A stretch of 64,000 bases of DNA from Trinickia dabaoshanensis (GTDB lineage: Bacteria; Pseudomonadota; Gammaproteobacteria; Burkholderiales; Burkholderiaceae), in NCBI RefSeq assembly GCF_002879885.1, contig NZ_PNYA01000009.1:124001-188000 (forward strand), given 5' to 3'. The stretch's first letter is position 1; every line of letters begins with the position of its first letter. A program made the position numbers and the translations under genes. The notes under the pieces are model-generated. The model worked only from the letters and a program-made list of their open reading frames with translations. It had not been told where the DNA came from and searched no databases. Below, in pieces: positions 46,036-56,061 of this stretch.

Positions 46036-46578
46036 TCACTGCTTCACCGGCCGTTTCGCCAACTTTCTCTGCAACGTGCGCCGATGCATATTCAACGCAC
46101 GCGCGGTCGCCGAGATGTTCCCGCCGTTCTCCGCCAGTGCACGCTGAATATGCTCCCACTCGAGGCGCGCGACCGATAGCAGCGTCGGATGCTCGATCGC
46201 CGCTTCGGCTTGCGCGGCGCTCGCCTCGGTTTGCAGCGCAGCCAAAATCGATTCGACGTTCGCGGGTTTGGCCAGATAGTTGTCCGCGCCGTCCTTCACC
46301 GCCTGCACCGCGGTGGCGATGCTCGCATAGCCGGTCAGCACCAGCATCCGCGCGTCGGGCTGCAATTCGCGCAGCGGCGCGACGAGGCTCAGCCCCGAAT
46401 CGCTACCCAGGTGCAAATCGATGGTGACGAAGTCGAACCGGTGCTGGTTGGCCAGCGCGATCGCCTCCTCGGCGTTGTGCGCCTGATGCGTCGTGAAGCC
46501 GCGGCGCGTGAGCCCGCGCGCCAAGATGCCCGAGAAAACCTCGTCGTCGTCGATGACGAGAAATTGATTGCCGCTCAT
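46036..46578 (-). CDS. regA: Response regulator RegA (PrrA/ActR/RoxR family)
   Basis: A 180-residue two-domain regulator: receiver (FLVIDDDEVFSGILARGLTR, phospho-acceptor Asp54 in VTIDLHLGSDSGLSLV, LTGYASIATAVQAVKDGADN YLAKPA) and a short C-terminal Fis-type HTH (ALAENGGNISATARALNMHR RTLQRKL). It overlaps regB as ATGA. RegBA adjusts energy metabolism to redox state. Confidence 0.93.
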   Translation of the reverse strand: MSGNQFLVIDDDEVFSGILARGLTRRGFTTHQAHNAEEAIALANQHRFDFVTIDLHLGSDSGLSLVAPLRELQPDARMLVLTGYASIATAVQAVKDGADNYLAKPANVESILAALQTEASAAQAEAAIEHPTLLSVARLEWEHIQRALAENGGNISATARALNMHRRTLQRKLAKRPVKQ

Positions 46579-47870
46579 AGTTCGTTCTCCTTGGAATGCA
46601 ATGGTGTGGGCGCGGCACGCCGCGATTGTCCTTCGTCCTTCGCGGCCGGTACCCGCAGCACGGCGCGCGTGCCGCGCGATTCGCCATCGAGCAGCTCGAT
46701 CGATCCGCTCAGCCGCGAAGCGGCGGCGAAAGCGAGATACAGGCCGACGCCGTGTCCGCCCTGCGTACTGTCGACCGGGGCGCTGCCGAGCTTCGTGCGC
46801 AACGCCGGCGAGATGCCGGGCCCCGAATCGCATACTTCGAATTCGATGAAACCGTCCGCAGCGGCGGCCGCCAGCGTCACGTGATCGCAACTCACGCGTG
46901 CGGCGTTGTCGAGCAAGATCGTCAGAATCTGGCCGACGGCGGCCGTTTCGTCGAGCCATACGTCGTCGGCAACCGCGCCGAGACGCACGAACTTCACATG
47001 CGGATGGCGCAGCCGCCATTGCTCGCAAAAACTCGCGAGCCAGCTATCGAGCCGCTCGCGCGCGGGCGATACCGATGCACGCGAGCGCAGCCGCGCGAGC
47101 GCCGACGTGCAAAGCGTCATCTGCTGCTCGAGCAGCGCGAAATCTTCCGCATACGGCGCGAGGCCCTCGTCGTGCTTGGCGGCATCGCGCAACTCTTCCG
47201 TCACCATCGCGATCGTCGAGAGCGGGGTTCCCATCTCGTGAGCGACGGTGGCCGCCTGCACCCCGAGCGCGACCGCCCGCTCGTCGCGCAACAGCCGTTG
47301 CTGCGCATCGCCGAGCGCCGCGTCGCGCTGGCGCAGCGCGGCGGACATGCGCGCAACGAACCACGCGATCAGGCCGACGCTCACCATGAAGTTCACCCAC
47401 ATCCCGGTGCGGTAGTAATCGAACACGTTCGCGGGGTTGTCCATGTTCAGCGGGACCGAATCGAAGCCGAGCGCGACGTAGCAGCACATTGCGAAGATCG
47501 CGAGCCAGATCATGTGCCGCCACGGCAGCACCGCCGCCGCGATCGCGAGCGAGGGCAGATAAAGCGAAACGAACGGATTCGTCGTGCCGCCCGACAAGAA
47601 CAAGAGCGCCGAAAGCGCGCCCAAATCGACCCAGAGCTGGCCGAGCAGTTCGAGATCGGTTTCGGGCCGCGCGCTCGATACGCGTATCCAGGTGGCGGCG
47701 TTGAAAATCGCCTCGAGCGCGATGATGATCAGCATCGCCGGCAACGGCAAATGCACGCCGAAGAACGTTTGCACGACGGCGATCGTGACGAGTTGCCCAA
47801 TAATCGCCAGGCAACGCAACCAAAACAGGTGCCCGAGATTCATCCGGCCGGTATTCGTAATACGGTGCAT
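46575..47870 (-). CDS. regB: Sensor histidine kinase RegB (PrrB/RoxS family)
   Basis: A 431-residue kinase: six membrane helices (residues 14-178), the quinone-linked GGTTNPF motif at residues 94-100, catalytic His211 in TVAHEMGTPLSTIAMV, a Cys254 in MTLCTSALARL that aligns with the redox-active cysteine of RegB, and the ATP-binding N box near DNAARVSC plus G box GGHGVGLYLAF. It phosphorylates RegA. The gene begins 6 bases after a Cys-rich CWC protein. Confidence 0.93.
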   Translation of the reverse strand: MHRITNTGRMNLGHLFWLRCLAIIGQLVTIAVVQTFFGVHLPLPAMLIIIALEAIFNAATWIRVSSARPETDLELLGQLWVDLGALSALLFLSGGTTNPFVSLYLPSLAIAAAVLPWRHMIWLAIFAMCCYVALGFDSVPLNMDNPANVFDYYRTGMWVNFMVSVGLIAWFVARMSAALRQRDAALGDAQQRLLRDERAVALGVQAATVAHEMGTPLSTIAMVTEELRDAAKHDEGLAPYAEDFALLEQQMTLCTSALARLRSRASVSPARERLDSWLASFCEQWRLRHPHVKFVRLGAVADDVWLDETAAVGQILTILLDNAARVSCDHVTLAAAAADGFIEFEVCDSGPGISPALRTKLGSAPVDSTQGGHGVGLYLAFAAASRLSGSIELLDGESRGTRAVLRVPAAKDEGQSRRAAPTPLHSKENEL

Positions 47871-47876
47871 CGAAGC

Positions 47877-48143
47877 CTACTTTCTGGAGTGTGGGCGTTG
47901 GCCGATATCGCCGCCCGCGGCCGCGCCGCCGGCGGCCAGTTCATCGGCATAGCAACGGGGACACAAACACCGGAGCGCCGCGCCGCCCGCTTCACGTGCA
48001 AGCGCGCCGCCGCCGGGCAACGCGGGCAGGCGCGCGCACCAGCAATCGAACGGCCGCGTCATGCTGCCGCACTCGAGAGCCGCACCGCAGCGCGGGCAAC
48101 TCGGGCTCGAATCGGGTTCCGGCGGGCTATGCGGGGCGTCCAT
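47877..48143 (-). CDS. Cysteine-rich CWC family protein
   Basis: An 88-residue protein with two CxxC knuckles: CPRCGAALECG and CLCPRCYADEL, plus the CWC triplet in FDCWCARLPAL that names the family (PF14375). Small metal-binding proteins of unknown role. It is the first gene of a three-gene unit with regB and regA, which suggests that it may take part in redox sensing or simply share the promoter. Confidence 0.85.
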   Translation of the reverse strand: MDAPHSPPEPDSSPSCPRCGAALECGSMTRPFDCWCARLPALPGGGALAREAGGAALRCLCPRCYADELAAGGAAAGGDIGQRPHSRK

Positions 48144-48343
48144 CGGCGGTCACATCAAAGCAAATATGCAAAATATGTCGTAAAAACAACACGATGAGCC
48201 GATGATGCCAGCCTTCTCGGCATGCCGCATGCATCTTTGTCAAAGAATCAGCGCGTCATACTCGCACTGCGACCAAAAACCGCGGTTAGGCGGCGCACTC
48301 CTGTACAATTCCGCCTGTTTTCGCCTCCCCGTTTGAACCGTAG

Positions 48344-49261
<918 letters not shown>

Positions 49262-49280
49262 GCGAGCACGCGTTCGAGCC

Positions 49281-50105
49281 ATGATGGCTTCGGTCCCGAA
49301 CGCGGCCATCGATCGCCCGCCGATGTCTCCTTCGCCACTCGCCCCCAGACGCCGCCGGATGCGCCCGCGCACGGGTGGCCCGGTTTGGCTGTTCGATCTC
49401 GACAACACCTTGCACCACGCCTCGCACGCCATTTTTCCGGCGATCAACGAGGCCATGACGCGCTATATCGTCGACGCGCTCAGCGTCGAGCGCGCCGAAG
49501 CCGATCGGCTCAGACTGCGCTATGGGCGACGTTACGGCGCGACGCTGCTCGGGCTCACCCGCCATCATCCGATCGATGCGCACGATTTTTTGCGCGTCGT
49601 GCACACGTTCCCCGATTTGGCCGCCATGGTGCGCTCCGAGCGCGGCCTGGCCCGCCTCGTCGCTTGCCTACCCGGGCGCAAACTGATTCTGACGAACGCG
49701 CCTGAAACGTACGCGCGCGCAGTGCTCGCGGAACTCGGGATCGAGCGCCTAGTCGAGCGCGTGATCGCGATCGAACACATGCGCAGGCGCGGCTCGTGGC
49801 ACGCCAAGCCCGATCTGCCGATGTTGCGGCGGGTGCTGCGCGAAGCGCGCGTGCCGATGGAGGACGCGATTCTCGTCGAAGACACGCGCTCGCACTTGAA
49901 GCGCTACAAGCGGCTCGGCATCCGCACTGTCTGGATCGTCGGTCATCTGCCCGTACCGAAGCATCCGGACGGAAAAACGACACGGTTGCCGGGTACCGGG
50001 CGCCCCCACTATGTCGATCGTCGCATTCGTTCGCTAAAATCGCTCCGACCGGGTCACGAAACGGGGCGGACATGGAGCCGATTGGAGAGCAAGACGCGGA
50101 CTTAA
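49281..50105 (+). CDS. HAD-family pyrimidine 5'-nucleotidase
   Basis: A 274-residue phosphatase. DLDNTLHHAS holds the nucleophile Asp (DxDxT), LILTNAPETYARAVLAELGI the second motif, AKPDLPMLRRVLREARVP with Lys the third, and ILVEDTRSHLKRYKRLGIRT the acidic fourth. It matches the pyrimidine 5'-nucleotidase subfamily (YjjG-like). Start could be the second ATG at 49323. Its 3' end overlaps slmA by 34 bases, so the two are co-transcribed. Confidence 0.85.
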   Translation: MMASVPNAAIDRPPMSPSPLAPRRRRMRPRTGGPVWLFDLDNTLHHASHAIFPAINEAMTRYIVDALSVERAEADRLRLRYGRRYGATLLGLTRHHPIDAHDFLRVVHTFPDLAAMVRSERGLARLVACLPGRKLILTNAPETYARAVLAELGIERLVERVIAIEHMRRRGSWHAKPDLPMLRRVLREARVPMEDAILVEDTRSHLKRYKRLGIRTVWIVGHLPVPKHPDGKTTRLPGTGRPHYVDRRIRSLKSLRPGHETGRTWSRLESKTRT

Positions 50106-50773
50106 ACGGCGACAGCGAGCCGAAAGGCACGGGGCGCGCGCCGCGCATGAAGCCGGGCGAGCGGCGCGTGCATATCCTGCAAACGCTCGCGGCGATGCTC
50201 GAAGCCCCCAAGACCGAGAAAATCACGACAGCCGCGCTTGCCGCGCGACTGGGCGTATCGGAGGCGGCGCTCTACCGCCAATTCGCGAGCAAAGCCCAAA
50301 TGTTCGAAGCGCTGATCGAGTTCATCGAGGCGACCTTCTTCGGGCTCATCAATCAAATCGCCGAAAAAGAACCGAACGGGGTGCTCCAAGCACGCGCGAT
50401 CGGCATGATGTTGCTGAACTTTGCGGGGAAAAATCCCGGGATGACGCGCGTGCTGACCGGCGAAGCGCTCGTGGGTGAGCATGCCCGGCTGGCCGAGCGC
50501 GTCACGCAGATGCTCGAGCGCGTCGAAACGTCGGTCAAGCAGAGTTTGCGCATCGCGCTCATGGAGGCCAATCAGGCCGCCGCCGGGAACGAGGCCCACG
50601 CCGCAGCCCCTTCGATACCGCCCACCTACGATCCCGCCATGCGCGCGAATTTGCTGGTCAGCTACGTCGTGGGCCGCTGGCACCGGTATGCGCGCAGCGG
50701 TTTTACGCGCGCACCGGCCGAACATGCCGAGGCGCAGCTGCATCTGATACTGCACGTCTGTACCCCGCTTTGA
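50072..50773 (+). CDS. slmA: Nucleoid occlusion factor SlmA (TetR-type)
   Basis: A 233-residue protein with a TetR HTH at residues about 50-75 (ALAARLGVSEAALYRQFASK) and a helical C-terminal domain with SYVVGRWHRYARSGF. SlmA binds DNA sites away from the terminus and blocks FtsZ assembly over nucleoids. Its gene commonly follows argB and a HAD phosphatase in Burkholderiaceae. ATG at 50072 chosen as first start of the frame with basic tail beforehand. Confidence 0.9.
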   Translation: MEPIGEQDADLNGDSEPKGTGRAPRMKPGERRVHILQTLAAMLEAPKTEKITTAALAARLGVSEAALYRQFASKAQMFEALIEFIEATFFGLINQIAEKEPNGVLQARAIGMMLLNFAGKNPGMTRVLTGEALVGEHARLAERVTQMLERVETSVKQSLRIALMEANQAAAGNEAHAAAPSIPPTYDPAMRANLLVSYVVGRWHRYARSGFTRAPAEHAEAQLHLILHVCTPL

Positions 50774-50880
50774 CAGTCCGCTCGCGCGGGCGCTATGCTG
50801 CCGCGCATTGGGCGCGCGCGGCAGCCGATTCGCAAGCGTCCGCGGTGAACAACAAAAACGAGTGAGAACCGGGGAACGGA

Positions 50881-52278
50881 ATGCGGGGCGAGAAATGGGA
50901 ACGGGCGATGGCGCTCGTGAATGCGGTCGTACTGACGTTGGTCGGCGTTGCGGCTTTGACCACCGCGGCGAAGCTGGCCAGAGGCGTAGCGGGAGCTGCG
51001 GAAACGTTCGAAGGGGCACTCCTCGCCGCCGTCCCTTTTGCGATGGCATGGCGCGGATTGGGCCGCAAGGCGTCGCCGGGCCTGACGAATGCCGCCTGGG
51101 TCGTCAGTCTGGCGGCGGCTTTCATTATGCTTGTCACGTTCGTCATCGGCGCCACGTTGAGCGGACACGAGACCTTGGCGACTTTCCGCCCTGTTGCGCT
51201 CGGATTGCTTTTCGCCGTCAACGCCAAAGTACTCGCGCATAAAAAGGCCGAGCAATGCAAGCGTCCCGCACAGATCGAGCCTGTGTGGGAAAGCGCGAGC
51301 GAAGTCGCCGATGCGGCGGCCTGCCCTAACGAAACGTCGATCGACGCTGCCCGACAGACCGATCGCGCACCGTCGTCGAATTACCTCGTCCGCCACTGGC
51401 GCGGCGAACTGCCATTGCCGGTGTCGTACTGGATCAACGGCGGCTTGCTGAGCGTCGTATCGACGGGGATCATCATCTCGATCAACGAGATCGAGCAGCG
51501 AAGTCTCGCTTCATTGCGCCTCGTGGCATGGACGACGCTCGCGATATTGGGCGCCTCGCTTCTATCGTCGATCTGGTCGATGGTCGGAATATGGCGGTCG
51601 GCGGAACACCACGCCGCTCGGGGCGGAGCGAAGGGCTGGGCGCTTGTCGCACGTTTTATGGTCGTGCTCGGGATAATCGGCGGCCTTTCGAATTTCGTGC
51701 GAACCGTGTTGCCCCAGATGCGCATTTACGGGCTGATCGCCATCGGTCAGGATCCCATCGGCCATTTTTTCGTGAGCGTATCGCCCGACTCACGGTCGGT
51801 GATCGTGGCCGGTACGTTGCGCGAAGGCGCGGCAGCTGCGATCACCCGCGTGATCGACGCTACGCCGACGGCGCAATGGCTCGTACTCAATTCGAACGGG
51901 GGGCGCGTGCTCGAGGCGCAGCAACTGGCGCGAACGGTACGCGCACGCGGGCTCGACACCTATGTCGGAGGGCAATGCGCCAGCGCTTGCACCTTCGTCT
52001 ATCTAGCCGGCAAAACACGCGCCGCATCCCCCAACGCACGTATCGGGTTTCATCAACCGACCTTCGTCGGACTCAATGCGCTGGGCCAGCAAAAAATCAC
52101 GCAGGCTATGCTCGACGACTACCGCGTCGCGGGCCTGCCTCCCGAGTTCATTCAGCGTATCGCCCAGACGCCGCCGAGCCAACTGTGGTACCCCCGGAGC
52201 GACGAGCTCCTGCATGCGAATGTCGTGACGCAGATACGGCGTCCTCCCGGCTCCGGCCCCGTAACGATGGGCCCATAG
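50881..52278 (+). CDS. Membrane protein with C-terminal ClpP-like (COG3904-type) domain
   Basis: A 465-residue protein. The first 280 residues hold about six hydrophobic segments (VNAVVLTLVGVAALTTAA, AAFIMLVTFVIGATL, LLSVVSTGIIIS, LVAWTTLAILGASLLSS, FMVVLGIIGGL). The last 170 resemble ClpP/SppA-type serine hydrolases: LNSNGGRVLEAQQLA, GGQCASACTFVYLAG with candidate nucleophile Ser368, and IGFHQP with His391, 23 residues later as in ClpP. A candidate Asp lies in YPRSDELLHA. No ATPase is adjacent. Domain topology (periplasmic or cytoplasmic) cannot be told. Likely a membrane-tethered protease or an inactive relative. Confidence 0.75.
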   Translation: MRGEKWERAMALVNAVVLTLVGVAALTTAAKLARGVAGAAETFEGALLAAVPFAMAWRGLGRKASPGLTNAAWVVSLAAAFIMLVTFVIGATLSGHETLATFRPVALGLLFAVNAKVLAHKKAEQCKRPAQIEPVWESASEVADAAACPNETSIDAARQTDRAPSSNYLVRHWRGELPLPVSYWINGGLLSVVSTGIIISINEIEQRSLASLRLVAWTTLAILGASLLSSIWSMVGIWRSAEHHAARGGAKGWALVARFMVVLGIIGGLSNFVRTVLPQMRIYGLIAIGQDPIGHFFVSVSPDSRSVIVAGTLREGAAAAITRVIDATPTAQWLVLNSNGGRVLEAQQLARTVRARGLDTYVGGQCASACTFVYLAGKTRAASPNARIGFHQPTFVGLNALGQQKITQAMLDDYRVAGLPPEFIQRIAQTPPSQLWYPRSDELLHANVVTQIRRPPGSGPVTMGP

Positions 52279-52525
52279 CGCGTTATTCGAATTTCCGCTA
52301 TCCTTTGCCGTTCATTGCCTTAAGCGAGCCCTTCTTCGGCGTTTAGCCGGAAGCGCGGATCGCATCAGGCAGCGCGCCGATTTGTCGACTCGATTGCGGG
52401 CGCGCGAACCCGAGCCAGTCCCGGGTTCACTATAAATGCGGCTAAAGAGGTCGTCAGCCGCGCACTGTCTCGTCCTTCCGCGCATTGCCGACACCATTTA
52501 GCCGCCCCATTAGAAGGCGGAACCC

Positions 52526-53671
52526 ATGGAATCGATCGGCATCGTCGCTCCACATCGCATGCATTTTCCCGAGCCGCTCGCGCTCAGAAGCGGCGCGTCG
52601 CTCGCCGGGTACGACCTCATGGTCGAAACCTACGGTACGCTCAACGCCGCACGCTCGAACGCGGTGCTCGTGTGCCACGCGCTGAACGCCTCGCACCACG
52701 TCGCGGGCGTCTACGCGGACGAGCCGAAAAACGTCGGCTGGTGGGACAACATGGTGGGGCCGGGCAAGCCGCTCGATACGAACCGCTTTTTCGTCATCGG
52801 CGTCAACAACCTCGGTTCGTGTTTCGGCTCGACGGGCCCGATGAGCCTCGATCCGGCCACGGGCAAGCCCTACGGCGCGCGTTTTCCGGTGGTCACCGTC
52901 GAAGATTGGGTCAATGCGCAGGCGCGCGTGGCCGACGCCTTCGGCATCGAGCGCTTCGCCGCGGTGATGGGCGGCAGCCTGGGCGGCATGCAGGCCCTCG
53001 CCTGGAGCTTGATGTACCCGGACCGCGTGGGCCATTGCATCGTGATCGCGTCCACGCCGAAGCTCTCGGCCCAAAACATCGCGTTCAACGAAGTGGCGCG
53101 CTCGGCTATCCTCTCCGATCCGGATTTCCACGGCGGCGACTACTACGCGCACGGCGTGAAACCGCGGCGCGGACTGCGCGTGGCCCGCATGATCGGGCAT
53201 ATCACGTACTTGTCCGACGACGACATGGCCACCAAGTTCGGACGCGCGCTGCGGCGTCCGTCGGGCGGCGCCGACGACTACCACTTCAGCTTCGACGTCG
53301 AATTCGAGGTCGAATCGTACTTGCGCTATCAGGGCGACAAGTTCGCCGACTATTTCGATGCGAACACGTACCTCTTGATTACGCGCGCGCTCGATTATTT
53401 CGATCCGGCCAAAGCGTTCGACGGCGACCTCACGGCGGCCGTCGCGCATACGCGCGCGCAATATCTCGTGGCCAGCTTCACGACCGATTGGCGTTTCGCT
53501 CCGACGCGCTCGCGCGAACTCGTCAAGGCATTGCTCGACCACAAGCGGCGCGTGACGTACGCCGAAATCGACGCGCCGCACGGGCACGACGCCTTCTTGC
53601 TGGACGACGCGCGTTACCACAATGTGCTGCGCGCCTATTACGAACGCATTGCCGAGGAGGTCCGCGCATGA
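52526..53671 (+). CDS. metX: Homoserine O-acyltransferase (MetX)
   Basis: A 381-residue alpha/beta hydrolase. Nucleophile Ser151 in [14 protein letters not shown], with [32 protein letters not shown] and a C-terminal [12 protein letters not shown] supplying the catalytic His. It acylates homoserine for methionine synthesis. In beta-proteobacteria many MetX proteins use succinyl-CoA rather than acetyl-CoA; the sequence alone does not let me choose. Its ATGA overlap with metW shows coupled translation. Confidence 0.93.
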   Translation: MESIGIVAPHRMHFPEPLALRSGASLAGYDLMVETYGTLNAARSNAVLVCHALNASHHVAGVYADEPKNVGWWDNMVGPGKPLDTNRFFVIGVNNLGSCFGSTGPMSLDPATGKPYGARFPVVTVEDWVNAQARVADAFGIERFAAVMGGSLGGMQALAWSLMYPDRVGHCIVIASTPKLSAQNIAFNEVARSAILSDPDFHGGDYYAHGVKPRRGLRVARMIGHITYLSDDDMATKFGRALRRPSGGADDYHFSFDVEFEVESYLRYQGDKFADYFDANTYLLITRALDYFDPAKAFDGDLTAAVAHTRAQYLVASFTTDWRFAPTRSRELVKALLDHKRRVTYAEIDAPHGHDAFLLDDARYHNVLRAYYERIAEEVRA

Positions 53672-54297
53672 ATCAAGCCGCCATCGATTCGCTCGCCACA
53701 CGGTCCGATTTCCGCGCGATTGCCCGCTGGGTGGAGCCCAATGCCACCGTGCTCGACCTCGGTTGCGGCGACGGCAGTCTGCTCGCGCTCCTCACCGAGG
53801 AACTCGGCGTCACCGGCTACGGCATCGAGATCAACGACGCGGGCGTGCTGGCCTGCGTCAAACAAGGCGTGAACGTCATTCAGCAAAATCTCGAGGACGG
53901 CCTGCGCCTGTTCGAGGATGAGAGCTTCGATTTCGCGATCTTGTCGCAGACGTTGCAGACGATCCATCAAACGGCCGCGATCCTGCGCGAAACGGTGCGC
54001 GTGGGCAAGGAGTGCATCGTTTCGTTCCCGAATTTCGGTTATTGGCCGCATCGGCTGTCGGTTTTGCAAGGACGCATGCCGGTCTCGAAAGCGCTGCCTT
54101 ACCAATGGCACAACACGCCGAACGTCCGGGTGCTGACGATCAAGGACTTCGAGGCACTCGCGCCCGAAGTCGGCATCGAGATCTTGGACCGCGTCGTCCT
54201 GCATGGGGGGCGCGTGCTCCGCTGGGGCGCGAACTGGCGTGGTAGTCTTGCGGTCTACCGCGTCAGGCGCGGCTCGAACGGAGCCACCCCCGCCTGA
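53668..54297 (+). CDS. metW: Methionine biosynthesis protein MetW
   Basis: A 209-residue SAM-dependent methyltransferase-like protein. [20 protein letters not shown] is motif [21 protein letters not shown] and [17 protein letters not shown] follow, and [20 protein letters not shown] is the signature of MetW. It assists MetX, probably as a homoserine acyltransferase partner. It overlaps metX by four bases (ATGA) and the next gene begins shortly after. Confidence 0.93.
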   Translation: MNQAAIDSLATRSDFRAIARWVEPNATVLDLGCGDGSLLALLTEELGVTGYGIEINDAGVLACVKQGVNVIQQNLEDGLRLFEDESFDFAILSQTLQTIHQTAAILRETVRVGKECIVSFPNFGYWPHRLSVLQGRMPVSKALPYQWHNTPNVRVLTIKDFEALAPEVGIEILDRVVLHGGRVLRWGANWRGSLAVYRVRRGSNGATPA

Positions 54298-54370
54298 GCG
54301 CGCCGGATCGAAGAGGCCCGCCATCAAACGAGACATTGCCCCGCCGCCCCCGTCGCATGAAAGCGCCGCG

Positions 54371-55627
54371 TTGAGCGCCCACGAGGCGCACCCCGGGTGG
54401 CGCGCCTTTCTCAACCGGCACATGCTCATTTGCGTCTTTCTCGGCTTCACGTCGGGACTGCCGCTATTCACGCTCGTTTATCTCGTGCAGGCCTGGTTGC
54501 GCTCGGAAGGCGTCAACCTGAAGGAGATCGGGCTCTTCGCGCTGATCCAATTTCCCTATACGTGGAAATTCGTTTGGGCGCCGCTCATGGATCGCTATGT
54601 GCCGAGGCTGCCGTTCTGGCGGCCCGGGCGGCGCCGCGGCTGGATGCTCGCCACCCAGTTGCTCGTGGCCGGCGCCATCGCCTCGCTCGGGTTCGTCTCG
54701 CCGCGCGACGCGATCTGGACCGTCGCCGCACTGACCGCGCTCGTCGCTTTCTTCGGCGCAAGCCAAGACATCGTCATCGACGCCTATCGGCGCGAACTGC
54801 TGGCCGACACCGAGCAGGGGCTCGGCAACGCCGTGCACGTGAACGCCTATAAAGTCGCGGCGCTCGTTCCCGGCTCACTCTCGTTGATTTTGTCGGACCA
54901 CCTGCCCTGGACGGCCGTGTTCGCCGTTACGGCGGCGTTCATGCTGCCGGGTATGGTGCTGACGCTCGTCGTGCGCGAGCCCCAAGTACACGGCACGCCG
55001 CCGAAAAATCTGCGCGAGGCCATCGTCGCGCCGCTGGCCGAATTCGTCGCGCGAGACGGGCTGGCGGCCGCCGTGCTCGTGCTCTCGTTCGTCTTTCTCT
55101 ACAAGCTCGGCGACACGATGGCGACGACGCTGTCGACGTCGTTCTTTCTCGACCTGGGCTTCGAGAAGACGCAGATCGGCGTCATCGCCAAAACGACGGC
55201 GTTTTGGGCCAGCCTCGCCGGCGGCATCATCGGCGGCGCCTGGCTCGTGAAGATCGGCATCGCGCGCGGGTTGTGGATCTTCGGCTTCGTGCAGATCGTC
55301 TCCACGCTGGGCTTCGCGTGGCTAGCGAAGATCGGTCCGTCGCCGGCCGCGCTCGCGCTGATCTACGGCTTCGAGACGTTCGCCACGGGCCTGACGCTCG
55401 CCGCCTTCACGGCGTATATCGCGAGCACCACCGACCCGCGCTATACCGCCACCCAATTCGCACTGTTCACGAGTCTGGCCTCGGTGCCGCGCACGCTGGC
55501 CTCGGCCGCAAGCGGCTTCGTCGTCGCGAAAATCGGCTGGTTCGATTACTTTCTCGTCTGCGCCGCCCTGGCGGTGCCCGGCATGCTGCTGTTGCCACGG
55601 ATCGCACCGTGGAATCAACGCGCTTAA
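54371..55627 (+). CDS. ampG: AmpG-like MFS transporter
   Basis: A protein of about 418 residues with roughly twelve membrane helices. ICVFLGFTSGLPLFTLVYLV, LIQFPYTWKFVWAPLMDRYV, PFWRPGRRRGWM and SQDIVIDAYRRELLADTEQG are characteristic of AmpG, the importer of muropeptides released during peptidoglycan recycling. The frame is open back to 54203, inside metW; no ATG in this frame fits, so TTG at 54371 is taken as the start with low confidence. It is probably transcribed with metXW by position. Confidence 0.85.
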   Translation: MSAHEAHPGWRAFLNRHMLICVFLGFTSGLPLFTLVYLVQAWLRSEGVNLKEIGLFALIQFPYTWKFVWAPLMDRYVPRLPFWRPGRRRGWMLATQLLVAGAIASLGFVSPRDAIWTVAALTALVAFFGASQDIVIDAYRRELLADTEQGLGNAVHVNAYKVAALVPGSLSLILSDHLPWTAVFAVTAAFMLPGMVLTLVVREPQVHGTPPKNLREAIVAPLAEFVARDGLAAAVLVLSFVFLYKLGDTMATTLSTSFFLDLGFEKTQIGVIAKTTAFWASLAGGIIGGAWLVKIGIARGLWIFGFVQIVSTLGFAWLAKIGPSPAALALIYGFETFATGLTLAAFTAYIASTTDPRYTATQFALFTSLASVPRTLASAASGFVVAKIGWFDYFLVCAALAVPGMLLLPRIAPWNQRA

Positions 55628-56061
55628 CGAGAAGGGCCCGCGGCTCACGCTAGCGGGTTTTCGCCCCCGGCGGGCCGCTTGCGTCCGCCACCGCGCACTA
55701 ACGACGATTCCATTTCATTGCATCCGAATTGCGCATTGCATCGATCCCGTTGCGACATAACCCGGATGCCCGATAATTAATTCAACGATACGCGAAACGA
55801 AGCACCGCGTTCGCGCGCAATTCCGTCGGTCTTATTTGCAGAAATTACGCTAATTACCGGCACATCCTACAAGACAATGCCTCTCACGCCGCCGCGCAAT
55901 TGCGTGACGCCGATCAGGATCGATGCACCTCGACATCGCTCCGCATAAATCCAATTCAGCCTCATCTCATTGCGCCATTGATTCATGGCGTCGATGATTC
56001 TTTCGCGTCTTCAATGCGAATTGCGGTCCCACTCATTAATTTACGAATCGAGAGGATCAAG
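55628..56061. other. Intergenic region upstream of the second esterase
   Basis: No gene seen in 434 bases; base composition is AT-richer than the coding DNA. It contains two short palindromes, CGCAATTGCG (55895-55904) and CGCCAT-N6-ATGGCG (55973-55990), and the segment around 55770-55860 is rich in A/T, which suits a promoter and operators. Confidence 0.45.
55637..55661 (+). terminator. Weak terminator after ampG
   Basis: CCCGC and GCGGG pair around an 11-base loop and are followed by TTTT, 10 bases past the ampG stop. Only a 5-bp stem, so confidence is modest. Confidence 0.4.
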
